In this document: positions 7,012 through 14,648 of the stretch, piece by piece | How positions within the stretch are numbered: the stretch's first letter is position 1 | Layout: every line of letters starts with the position of its first letter | Source of the DNA: Bacillota bacterium | GTDB taxonomy: Bacteria; Bacillota; Clostridia; Oscillospirales; Oscillospiraceae | Assembly: GCA_023395775.1 (NCBI GenBank) | Contig: JAEWYA010000229.1 | Coordinates: forward strand, 1 to 14,670 | DNA length: 14,670 bases | Direction: 5' to 3' | The notes under the pieces: model-generated | Told to the model about the DNA's origin: nothing | The model's database searches: none | Seen by the model: the letters and a program-made list of their open reading frames with translations, nothing else | Program-made: the position numbers and the translations under genes

Positions 7012-7256
7012 AATGCAGGCGGAGGGAAACAACCATATTTGAAGTTCTGAAAAAAATTTTGAAGGAATGATGGTCTTCCTCATGCTACTTGAGCAATCAT
7101 AAACACTCTGTCCCCAAATTGTCTATCCGCGTTAACGCCTTACAATTTGAGTGACTTCTATTATTTTACGATTATAAGTCTGATGATCAGCTGTATTTCT
7201 GCTAAGAAGCAGTCTAGCAAAGGAGAACGGCGGCTTATGTTGGAGGGAAAAGCGAT
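7012..7256 (+). other. Long untranslated leader of the catabolic operon
   Basis: No clear gene. GGAGGG at 7021-7026 is followed 8 nt later by a short run reading IFEVLKKILKE from an ATA codon. It lacks a normal start and looks like a gene remnant or chance, not a proven leader peptide. A nested inverted repeat lies at 7115-7149. A small stem (CTGCT/AGCAG, 7199-7212) lies before the ribosome binding site of the first gene. No riboswitch class is recognisable. Confidence 0.4.
7115..7149. promoter_or_regulatory. Nested double inverted repeat in the operon leader
   Basis: An outer repeat CAAATTGT (7115-7122) / ACAATTTG (7142-7149) encloses a perfect 10-bp palindrome, GCGTTAACGC (7129-7138). The outer arms are exact over 8 bp. 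The symmetry suggests a two-part protein-binding site, or an RNA stem, about 110-140 bp before the LarA-type gene. Confidence 0.5.
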
Positions 7257-8540
7257 ATGAAAACAATTACCAATCTCATTGAGAACGTACCGATTCCGCG
7301 GATGGTGAGGGTTCGGGAAAATTTTGACAGAACCTGTATCCCGGAACGCGAGATTCCCGCAACCATTCACAGGGAACTCGACCGCGAGGAGTTGGGCGGC
7401 AGAATCCTTCCGGGTATGAAAATTGCGATAACCTGCGGCAGCCGCGGCATCAACCACAACGCTCTGATGGCCCGCGCTATGGTGGATTTTGTAAAATCCA
7501 GAGGCGCGGAGCCGTTTATCGTGGCAGCCATGGGCAGCCACGGCGGCGCTACCGCCGAGGGTCAGCTGCAGATTTTGAAGGATTACGGCGTCACGGAAGA
7601 GGCGATGGGCTGCCCCGTGATAAGCTGTATGGACACCGTGGAGATCGGTGTCACAGAGAAACGTCACCAGCATGTGCGGATTGACAAAAACGCCGCTGAG
7701 GCTGACGGAATTCTCCTTTTCAACCGCATCAAGCCCCACACTTCCTTCCGCGGTCCCTATGAAAGCGGCCTGATGAAGATGATGGCCATCGGTCTTGGCA
7801 AGCAGGTGGGTGCCAACGCCCTGCATTCGCAAAGCCCGGCCATTATGCACGAGCTGGTGGAGGAGTACGGCAGAACAATTCTCAAAAACGCCCCGGTTCT
7901 GGGCGGGATCGCCGTGGTTGAAAACGCCTATGACGAGACATATCTTATCCAGGGACTCACTCCGAAAGAGATCATCGACGAGGAGCCAAAGCTCAAGGAG
8001 CTTTCCTACAAGACCATTGCACATTTGCTGTTTGATAAGTGCGATGTACTGGTGGTGGATCAGATCGGCAAAAACATCAGCGGCGATGGGATGGACCCCA
8101 ATATTTCCGGTCGCTTTGTCCTGCCCCGGTTCTGCTCCGGTGGAATCGCGGCGGAGAAGGTTGTCATTCTGGACCTGACCGACGAGACCCACGGCAACGC
8201 TCAGGGCATCGGCCTGGCTGAGGTCACCACCCGGCGTCTTTTCAACAAGATGAAGCTGGAGATGACCTATCCCACCGGCGTGACCAATACGTTTTTGCAC
8301 CTGATGAAGATCCCTATGATTATGGACAACGACCGCGAGGCCATGCAGCTTGCTCTTTGCTGCTGCCCGGAGGCGGAGGATCAGGAGAACCTGAAGATGA
8401 TCCGTATTCGCAACACTGCCCATATTGACGAGATCGAGATTTCTGAGGCCATGCTGCCGCTGGCCAAGGCCAACCCCAATATTGAAATTCTGTCTGAGCC
8501 TTACGATTTGAAGTTTGACAGGGAAGGCAATTTGTTTTAA
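7257..8540 (+). CDS. LarA-like (DUF2088) nickel-dependent 2-hydroxyacid racemase/epimerase homologue
   Basis: 427 residues, close to the 424 of Lactiplantibacillus lactate racemase LarA. LarA enzymes invert the C2 configuration of 2-hydroxy acids through a nickel-pincer nucleotide bound to a lysine. The expected residues are visible: H95 in AMGSHGGAT, H161 in KPHTSFRG, K174 in GLMKMM and H190 in ANALH. The K174-H190 spacing of 16 equals that of the cofactor Lys184 and nickel ligand His200 of LarA. The C-terminal half carries VVDQIGKNISGDGMDPNISGR-like sequence (268-288), typical of the LarA-like branch and not of true LarA, so the substrate is probably not lactate. GGAGGG lies about 9 nt before the ATG. 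It is the first gene of the operon, and the SAF subunit follows after 13 bp. No maturation genes (larB, larC, larE) lie in the window. Confidence 0.85.
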   Translation: MKTITNLIENVPIPRMVRVRENFDRTCIPEREIPATIHRELDREELGGRILPGMKIAITCGSRGINHNALMARAMVDFVKSRGAEPFIVAAMGSHGGATAEGQLQILKDYGVTEEAMGCPVISCMDTVEIGVTEKRHQHVRIDKNAAEADGILLFNRIKPHTSFRGPYESGLMKMMAIGLGKQVGANALHSQSPAIMHELVEEYGRTILKNAPVLGGIAVVENAYDETYLIQGLTPKEIIDEEPKLKELSYKTIAHLLFDKCDVLVVDQIGKNISGDGMDPNISGRFVLPRFCSGGIAAEKVVILDLTDETHGNAQGIGLAEVTTRRLFNKMKLEMTYPTGVTNTFLHLMKIPMIMDNDREAMQLALCCCPEAEDQENLKMIRIRNTAHIDEIEISEAMLPLAKANPNIEILSEPYDLKFDREGNLF

Positions 8541-8553
8541 GGAGGAACCATCC

Positions 8554-8835
8554 ATGCGAAATGCGATGCTGATCGACTCCGCCGATGACGTGGTTGTGGC
8601 AATTGAACCCATTGGCAAGGGCGAAACCGTTGAGTATGACTGCAACGGGGAAGCTGTTCAGTTCCCCGCTCTGGAGGACATTACGATCTATCATAAAGTC
8701 GCGCGGAATGACATTCCCGCCGCTGCACCTGTCTCCAAGTACGGTCAACATATCGGGGTGGCGGCTCGGGACATCAAAAAGGGTGAGCATGTTCATGTGC
8801 ACAACCTATCCAGCCACCGGGAAAATCTGGGCTGA
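8554..8835 (+). CDS. SAF-domain small subunit of a UxaA/SuyA-type hydro-lyase
   Basis: 93 residues making up a single SAF domain. The motifs HKVARNDIP, SKYGQHIGVAARDIKKGE and VHVHNL (residues 50-86) match the N-terminal domain of altronate dehydratase (UxaA) and the small subunit of (R)-sulfolactate sulfo-lyase (SuyA). It pairs with the next gene to form one lyase acting on a hydroxylated carboxylate. The start at 8554 is set by AAGGAGG (8539-8545), which overlaps the stop codon of the LarA-type gene, so the two are probably translationally coupled; an in-frame ATG at 8515 lies inside that gene and is unlikely. The domain is a separate polypeptide here, whereas sugar-acid dehydratases such as UxaA are usually one chain of about 500 residues. 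Confidence 0.88.
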   Translation: MRNAMLIDSADDVVVAIEPIGKGETVEYDCNGEAVQFPALEDITIYHKVARNDIPAAAPVSKYGQHIGVAARDIKKGEHVHVHNLSSHRENLG

Positions 8836-8849
8836 GGAGGAGAGAAAAA

Positions 8850-10013
8850 ATGACATTTTATGGCTATAGGCGGCCGGACGGCCGCGTGGGCATTCGCAAC
8901 TATGTCCTCATTCTGCCCGCCAGCGTCTGCGCCTCTGACACGACCCGCATCGTTGCCCAGCAGGTCAACGGCACAGTGACGTTTAACAACCAGAATGGCT
9001 GCTCCCAGGTGGCGTCCGACCAGCAGTTGACCATGGACGTGATGGCGGGCTACGCCGCCAACCCCAATGTGTACGGTACCGTGATCGTGTCCCTGGGCTG
9101 CGAGAACTGCCAGATGGATCTGGTGGCTCAGGCCATTGCGGAGCGCACCAATAAACCCATGAAGCAGGTCATTATTCAGGAAGTCGGCGGTACTCTGAAA
9201 GCCGTGGATATGGCCGTACGCTACGCCAAGGAAATGGCGGCGGAGGCTTCCATGCTGCAAAAGCAGGAATTCCCCATGTCCGAGTTGATTCTGGGTACCG
9301 AGTGCGGCGGCAGCGACCCCACCAGCGGACTTGCGGCCAATCCCCTGATTGGCCGACTGAGCGATCTGCTGGTGGCCGACGGCGGCACCTCCATCCTCAG
9401 CGAGACCACTGAGTTTATCGGCGCGGAGCATATTCTGGCTAGACGCGCCGCAACTCCGGAGGTGCACGACCGGATCCTGGATATCGTGCACCGTTATGAA
9501 AAGGCGCTGCAGCTGGTGGGGGAAGAGGTTCGCGAGGGCAATCCCTCCCCCGGCAACAAGGCGGGCGGACTGACCACACTGGAGGAGAAGTCCCTGGGCT
9601 GCATCCACAAGGGCGGCCACAGCCCCGTCAACGCCGTGTACGACTACGCAAAGCAGGTGGAACCCAAAAGCGGTCTTGTCATCATGGACACGCCGGGAAA
9701 CGACCCATCCTCCGTTGCGGCCATGGCGGCCGGCGGCGCACAGGTAGTGGTGTTCTCCAGCGGCCGCGGCACACCCACCGGCAACCCCATTGTGCCGGTG
9801 ATCAAGATCACCGGCAACAAGCTGACCTTTGCCAAAATGGAGGATAACATCGATCTGGATGCCTCCCCCGTGATTTACGGCAGTAAGACGATGGAAGAGC
9901 TGGGCGTTGAACTCTATCAGATGGTCCGGGACGTTGCCTGCGGCAAGCAGACCAAGGCGGAAGCTCTGGGCTTTACCGAGATGGCCATTGCCCGGGTGTG
10001 CAATTATGTGTAA
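8850..10013 (+). CDS. Large subunit of a UxaA/GarD/SuyB-type hydro-lyase (sugar-acid dehydratase or sulfolactate lyase)
   Basis: 387 residues covering the catalytic domain of the altronate/galactarate dehydratase family. Landmarks in order: YRRPDGRVGIRNYVLILP (6-23), NNQNGCSQ (46-53), SLGCENCQ (about 86), GTECGGSDPTSGLAANP, TSILSETTEFIGAEHIL, SLGCIHKGGHSP, MDTPGNDPSSVAAMAAGGAQ and FSSGRGTPTGNPIVPVIKITGN. Members remove water from sugar acids to give 2-keto-3-deoxy acids; SuyB instead releases sulfite from sulfolactate. Conserved cysteines probably hold the metal site. The size and split from the SAF subunit match SuyAB, but the neighbours (LarA-like, NifJ, crotonase) suit a sugar-acid dehydratase at least as well. 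It starts 14 bp after the SAF gene with GGAGGAG as ribosome binding site. The family is firm; the substrate is open. Confidence 0.9.
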   Translation: MTFYGYRRPDGRVGIRNYVLILPASVCASDTTRIVAQQVNGTVTFNNQNGCSQVASDQQLTMDVMAGYAANPNVYGTVIVSLGCENCQMDLVAQAIAERTNKPMKQVIIQEVGGTLKAVDMAVRYAKEMAAEASMLQKQEFPMSELILGTECGGSDPTSGLAANPLIGRLSDLLVADGGTSILSETTEFIGAEHILARRAATPEVHDRILDIVHRYEKALQLVGEEVREGNPSPGNKAGGLTTLEEKSLGCIHKGGHSPVNAVYDYAKQVEPKSGLVIMDTPGNDPSSVAAMAAGGAQVVVFSSGRGTPTGNPIVPVIKITGNKLTFAKMEDNIDLDASPVIYGSKTMEELGVELYQMVRDVACGKQTKAEALGFTEMAIARVCNYV

Positions 10014-10103
10014 CACACCGCATTTTGAAATTCAGGGCTGCCCATAAAACGGAGAGTACCCCCAAGGCATCGGGGTTACAAATATATAAAAGAGGAATGT
10101 CAA

Positions 10104-13100
10104 ATGAAAAAGAAATATGTAGTTATGGACGGGAATACCGCTGCCGCTCACTCAGCATATGCGTTTACAGAGGTTGCGGCGATTTTCCCGATCACGCCGT
10201 CTTCCCCGATGGCGGAAAAAGTGGACGAATGGTCCGCAAAGGGCAGGAAAAACCTGTTCGACTCCACCGTGGATGTCATTCAGATGCAGTCTGAGGCAGG
10301 CGCCGCCGGCACTTGCCACGGCTCCTTGCAGGCGGGCGCGCTGACGACCACGTTTACCTCGTCCCAGGGACTGATGCTGATGATTCCCGCCATGTTCGCC
10401 ATGGGTGGGCAGTTTCTTCCCAGTGTCATGCACATTGCCTCCAGAGTGGTTACCTCCAACCACCACTCCATTTTCGGCGATCATACCGACTTCATGACCT
10501 GCCGCACAACGGGCTATGCAATGCTGATGTCCTCTACCCCCCAGGAATGTATGGATTTGGCGGCGGTTGCCCACCTGTCCGCCATTAGCTCCAAGTATGC
10601 GTTTATGCACTGCTTTGACGGCTTCCGCACTTCTCACGAGATGCAGCGCATCGAGGCCTTGGACTATGAAGATCTGAGAGGCCTCGTGGATTACGCGGCC
10701 CTGAAGGATTTCCGCCGCCATTCCCTCAACCCGGAGCATCCCACCAACCGTGGCAACAACGTCAACCCGGACGTCTACTTTCAGTGCAAGGAGGGCGCAA
10801 ACGAAAAGAGCGCCTCTCTGCCCGACAAGGTCCAGCACTACATGGACGAGATCAACAAGCTGACCGGCCGGGATTACAAGCTGTTCAACTACTACGGTGC
10901 TTCCGATGCGGAAGAGGTCATCGTGGTCATGTGCTCGGCTTGCGAAGCCGTGAAGGAAACCATCGATTTCCTCAATGCCAATGGACGTAAGGTTGGTCTG
11001 CTGCAGGTGCACCTGTACAGGCCCTTCTCTGTGAAGCATTTCACTGAGGCCATTCCCGCAACTTGCAAAAAGATTGCCGTTTTGGATCGCTCTAAGGAAA
11101 CGGGTTCCGTGGGTGAGCCCCTGTATCTGGATGTGTGCACGGCGCTGAATCAGGCGGGAAGAAGTGATATCAAGATCGTGGGCGGCCGTTACGGCCTTTC
11201 CTCCAAGGATACCACTCCGGGCCAGTTTATTGCCGTCTACGATAACCTCAGACAGGACAACCCCAAAAACGACTTCACCATCGGCATCAACGACGATGTC
11301 ACCCACACCTCCCTGGATTACAAAGAGGTGGAACTTGCGCATCCCGGTGAGATTTCCTGCAAGATCTGGGGCCTTGGAGGCGACGGCACGGTTGGCGCCA
11401 ACAAGAACGCGATCACCACAATCGGCCTGACCGCAAACAAATACGCGCAGGCTTACTTCTCTTATGACTCCATGAAGTCCGGCGGCCTGACCCAGTCCCA
11501 CCTGCGCTTTGGGGATGAACCCATTCGTTCTACATATCTGGTCTCATCTGCGGATTTTGTAGCCGTTCACGCACCTACCTATGTTAATAAGTACGATACC
11601 ACCGAAGATCTGAAGGAGGGCGGCACCTTCCTTCTCAACTGCCCGTGGAGTGCCGGGGAGCTGGAAAATCATCTTACCGCAAAGATGAAGAGGGACTTGG
11701 CCCGCAAGCATGCGCGGTTCTACATCATTGACGCCGCAAAGCTCGCCGAGACGATCGGACTGGGCCAGCGGACCAACAATATCCTGCAGGCCGCCTTCTT
11801 TGCCCTGACCAAGGTCATTCCTCTGGACGTTGCTGTGGAGGACATGAAGAAGAACAACTACGATTCTTACTTTAAAAAAGCCGGTCAGAAGATTGTCGAT
11901 CTGAATGACCAGGCTGTCGATGCGGGCGTAAACGCCGCCGTTGAGGTGGAGATTCCTGAAAGCTGGGAAGACGCCACCGACGCCCCTGCCGAGGAAATCA
12001 AGGCCTCGCCCTTTGTCAGGGATATTGTCATCCCCATGGATCGCCAGCAGGGAGACAAGCTCCCGGTCTCCGTGTTCAAAAAGTACGGCGTGCTGGACGG
12101 CACCTGGGAAAACGGCACCTCCGCCTATTCAAAGCGCGGCGTGGCCACCACCGTTCCCAAGTGGAACGGAGACGCCTGCATCCAGTGCAACCGCTGCGCT
12201 ATGGCATGCCCCCATGCGGCCATCCGCCCTGTGCTCCTGACCGAAGAGGAAAAGACCGCTGTTCCCGCATCCTTCGCCACCGTTCCCGCCAAGGGCCTGG
12301 GCAAGGACGCGCCCGCCTATTCCTTCCGCATGCAGGTTTCTCCTTATGACTGCCTAAGCTGCGGCGTGTGCCTGACGGTATGCCCGGCCAAGGAGGCGCT
12401 GGTCATGACGCCCTTTGAGGAGATGAAGCCTGAGCAGAGCAACTTCGACGAGATCGCCATGAATGAATCCTATCTGAAAAAGGATGTCATCAACAGCAAA
12501 ACGGTCAAGAATATCCAGTTCGCAAAGCCTTACTTCCAGTTCTCTGCCGCATGCGCAGGCTGCGCCGAGACCACCTACATCAAGCTGGTCAGCCAACTGG
12601 TGGGCGACCGCATGTATGTCGGCAACGCTGCGGGCTGCTCGTCCGCTTACAGCGGCGGAGCGCCCATTCTGCCCTACTGCCGTGACAGCCGTGGCTTTGG
12701 CCCCGCCTGGGAGCATTCCCTGTTTGAGGATAATGCGGAGTTTGCCTATGGGTTCTTCCATGCGCAGGACGCCATCCGCAGGGAGATCCTCACTCATCTG
12801 GAAGCCGTGAAAAATTCCGGCGTGGCTGTGGACGCCGTCAACAGTTATCTGGCCGATTGGGACGACAAGGAAAAGTCCCGTCAGGTCTCCGATGCGCTCA
12901 TTGCCGCACTGAAAGCCGGCGCAAAGACCCCGGATGTGGAATTTGTTCTGGACAATCAAGAGTATCTGGCCAAGAAGTCTGTCTGGGCGTTTGGCGGTGA
13001 CGGATGGGCCTATGATATCGGCTTTGGCGGCATCGACCATGTCCTTGCTCAAAACCGGGACGTCAACCTGCTGGTTCTCGACACCGAGGTCTATTCCAAC

Positions 13101-13631
13101 ACCGGCGGACAGTCCTCCAAAGCAACTCCCACCGCTGCCGTTGCCAAATTTGCCGCCGGCGGCAAGCAAATTTCCAAGAAGGACCTGGGCGCAATCTTCA
13201 TGAGCTACGGCTATGTCTATGTTGCGCAGGTGGCTATGGGCTATGACCAGGCTCAAACCCTCAAGGCCATTCGGGAAGCCGAGGCCTATCCCGGCCCCTC
13301 CATTATCATCGCCTATTGCCCCTGCCTGGAGCAGCATATCAAGGCGGGCATGAGCTGCACGCAGGATGAGATGAAAAAGGCTGTTGAATGCGGCTACTGG
13401 CATCTCTATCGCTATGATCCCCGTCGGACGGCCGAGGGCAAGAATCCCTTCCAGCTGGATTCTCCCGAGCCCGACACTGGAAAAATCAAGGACTTCCTCA
13501 TGGGCGAAAACCGCTATGCATCCCTGAAGAACAACTTCCCCGAGCGCGCCGACGCTCTTTATGAGAAGAACGTAGCCGATGCGAAGGCCCGCTATGCCAA
13601 GTATCGCAGGATGGCGCAGGACACTGAGTGA
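10104..13631 (+). CDS. nifJ: Pyruvate:ferredoxin oxidoreductase-family 2-oxoacid oxidoreductase (NifJ), intact and divergent
   Basis: 1175 residues, the single-chain PFOR architecture. The enzyme converts a 2-oxo acid plus CoA to acyl-CoA and CO2, passing electrons to ferredoxin. The TPP/substrate domain has T31 (FPITPSSP), E64 (QMQSEAG) and R114, the positions known from Desulfovibrio PFOR. Two 4Fe-4S motifs follow: C692-C695-C698-C702 (CIQCNRCAMACP) and C750-C753-C756-C760 (CLSCGVCLTVCP). The TPP domain carries the proximal-cluster cysteines C817, C820 and C845, plus GGDGWAYDIG and YSNTGGQSSKATPT. Several near-active-site stretches differ from ordinary PFOR as I know it: RVVTSNHHSIFGDHTDFMTC, ILPYCRDSRGFGPAW and YCPCLEQHIKAGMSC. 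The substrate may therefore not be pyruvate. Start: AGAGGAA about 8 nt upstream. It lies 90 bp after the dehydratase, with only a small GC stem (10058-10076) between. Confidence 0.93.
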   Translation: MKKKYVVMDGNTAAAHSAYAFTEVAAIFPITPSSPMAEKVDEWSAKGRKNLFDSTVDVIQMQSEAGAAGTCHGSLQAGALTTTFTSSQGLMLMIPAMFAMGGQFLPSVMHIASRVVTSNHHSIFGDHTDFMTCRTTGYAMLMSSTPQECMDLAAVAHLSAISSKYAFMHCFDGFRTSHEMQRIEALDYEDLRGLVDYAALKDFRRHSLNPEHPTNRGNNVNPDVYFQCKEGANEKSASLPDKVQHYMDEINKLTGRDYKLFNYYGASDAEEVIVVMCSACEAVKETIDFLNANGRKVGLLQVHLYRPFSVKHFTEAIPATCKKIAVLDRSKETGSVGEPLYLDVCTALNQAGRSDIKIVGGRYGLSSKDTTPGQFIAVYDNLRQDNPKNDFTIGINDDVTHTSLDYKEVELAHPGEISCKIWGLGGDGTVGANKNAITTIGLTANKYAQAYFSYDSMKSGGLTQSHLRFGDEPIRSTYLVSSADFVAVHAPTYVNKYDTTEDLKEGGTFLLNCPWSAGELENHLTAKMKRDLARKHARFYIIDAAKLAETIGLGQRTNNILQAAFFALTKVIPLDVAVEDMKKNNYDSYFKKAGQKIVDLNDQAVDAGVNAAVEVEIPESWEDATDAPAEEIKASPFVRDIVIPMDRQQGDKLPVSVFKKYGVLDGTWENGTSAYSKRGVATTVPKWNGDACIQCNRCAMACPHAAIRPVLLTEEEKTAVPASFATVPAKGLGKDAPAYSFRMQVSPYDCLSCGVCLTVCPAKEALVMTPFEEMKPEQSNFDEIAMNESYLKKDVINSKTVKNIQFAKPYFQFSAACAGCAETTYIKLVSQLVGDRMYVGNAAGCSSAYSGGAPILPYCRDSRGFGPAWEHSLFEDNAEFAYGFFHAQDAIRREILTHLEAVKNSGVAVDAVNSYLADWDDKEKSRQVSDALIAALKAGAKTPDVEFVLDNQEYLAKKSVWAFGGDGWAYDIGFGGIDHVLAQNRDVNLLVLDTEVYSNTGGQSSKATPTAAVAKFAAGGKQISKKDLGAIFMSYGYVYVAQVAMGYDQAQTLKAIREAEAYPGPSIIIAYCPCLEQHIKAGMSCTQDEMKKAVECGYWHLYRYDPRRTAEGKNPFQLDSPEPDTGKIKDFLMGENRYASLKNNFPERADALYEKNVADAKARYAKYRRMAQDTE

Positions 13632-13672
13632 TGAACACACAGGTGCTTTGAAGTTATAGTGCTGAAAAAACA

Positions 13673-13678
13673 AGGAGG
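13673..13678 (+). promoter_or_regulatory. Ribosome binding site that fixes the crotonase TTG start
   Basis: AGGAGG lies 7 nt before TTG at 13686. An in-frame GTG at 13659 precedes this site and has no ribosome binding site of its own, so translation most likely starts at the TTG. Confidence 0.8.
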
Positions 13679-13685
13679 AAGTTTA

Positions 13686-14462
13686 TTGTACACTACCATT
13701 CACTACGAGGTTAATGACGGCATTGGGATTGCCAGCATCAACAGGCCGGAGGCCCTGAACGCCTTGAATTCCACGGTAATCGGCGAACTGGAGCAGCTGA
13801 TGGGTGAGATTGAGGCGGACAAGACGCTGAAGGTACTGATTCTCACGGGAGAGGGGCGTTCTTTTGTTGCAGGCGCCGATGTTGCCGAGCAGTGTCCGCT
13901 GGACTTGACTGGTGGCCGGGCCTGGGGCCGGAGAGGCTCCACTCTGCTTCGCAGGATTGAGCGGCTGGAGATTCCCACTATTGCCGCCGTCAACGGTTTT
14001 GCCTTGGGGGGAGGTTGTGAGCTGGCAATGGCCTGCGATATCATCTTGGCCTCTGAAAAAGCAAAATTTGGACAGCCGGAGGTCACGCTTGGAATCACGC
14101 CGGGCTTTTCCGGTACCCAGCGGCTGGCCCGCCGGATTGGCGCAGCAAGGGCAAAGGAGCTGATCTTCTCCGGCAGAATGGTCAAGGCGGACGAGGCAAA
14201 AGAGATTGGCCTTGTAAATGCCGTGTATCCCCCCGAAACACTGATGGAGTCTGCGGTTGCCATGGCAAGGTCCTTTGCAAAAAATGCGCCGATTGCCGTG
14301 AAATACTCCAAGGCGTGCATTGACAGAGGATTGCAAACAGACTTGGATACCGGAATTGCAATCGAAAACGAACTGTTTGCGATGTGTTTTGGGACTGCCG
14401 ATCAGAAGGAAGGCATGACCGCTTTCCTGGAAAAGCGTCCGGCTGCGTTTAAAAACCTGTAA
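13686..14462 (+). CDS. Crotonase-family enoyl-CoA hydratase / 3-hydroxyacyl-CoA dehydratase
   Basis: 258 residues from a TTG start, normal for the family. It should interconvert 3-hydroxyacyl-CoA and 2-enoyl-CoA in the cytosol. Visible hallmarks are NRPEALNAL (19-27) and the oxyanion-hole segments FVAGADVAE (60-68) and GFALGGGCELAMACD (104-118). The two catalytic glutamates are E112 (GCELA) and E132 (GQPEVTLG), 20 residues apart as in true hydratases. GTQRLARRIG and EIGLVNAVYP are also standard. Overall it resembles clostridial 3-hydroxybutyryl-CoA dehydratase (Crt). It lies 54 bp after nifJ in the same direction, so it is likely in the operon and acts on the CoA thioester derived from NifJ's product. 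The preferred chain length cannot be told. No butyrate-pathway partners (thiolase, Hbd, Bcd-Etf) are seen here. Confidence 0.9.
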   Translation: MYTTIHYEVNDGIGIASINRPEALNALNSTVIGELEQLMGEIEADKTLKVLILTGEGRSFVAGADVAEQCPLDLTGGRAWGRRGSTLLRRIERLEIPTIAAVNGFALGGGCELAMACDIILASEKAKFGQPEVTLGITPGFSGTQRLARRIGAARAKELIFSGRMVKADEAKEIGLVNAVYPPETLMESAVAMARSFAKNAPIAVKYSKACIDRGLQTDLDTGIAIENELFAMCFGTADQKEGMTAFLEKRPAAFKNL

Positions 14463-14539
14463 GCAATGATCAGTGACAGTCAGGAGCGGTACGAATCTTA
14501 TAAGCGGCTGGCCGAAAAAGAGCAGTAAGAGCGTTTATA

Positions 14540-14577
14540 CCGGCATCGGGCCACAGGGCCTGGTGACCCGATGCCGG
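14540..14577 (+). promoter_or_regulatory. Strong intercistronic hairpin
   Basis: CCGGCATCGGG (14540-14550) pairs perfectly with CCCGATGCCGG (14567-14577), with CCA/TGG pairs possible inside the loop. The sequence after it is A-rich (AATAAAATAAAA), not T-rich, so it is not a standard intrinsic terminator on the plus strand. It may protect or process the mRNA between the crotonase and the next gene, or act as a weak or factor-dependent stop. Confidence 0.6.
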
Positions 14578-14648
14578 AATAAAATAAAAGTGGAACAGAC
14601 AACGACCATAGCACAGAAGAACGCAAAAAAAGATAGGAGAGACGTAAC

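Noticed and set aside
7161..8645. A 494-codon minus-strand frame opposite the LarA-type gene, and similar ones opposite 8850-10013, 10104-11501 and 12354-13631
   Set aside because: All mirror strongly supported enzymes, show no domain, and lack ribosome binding sites.
10058..10076. ACCCC/GGGGT stem between the dehydratase and nifJ as a terminator
   Set aside because: Only 5 pairs around a 9-nt loop and no T-run, and the spacing and common direction support one operon.
14466..14528. A 20-codon reading frame (MISDSQERYESYKRLAEKEQ) just after the crotonase stop
   Set aside because: No ribosome binding site and no recognisable family; probably chance or a gene remnant.
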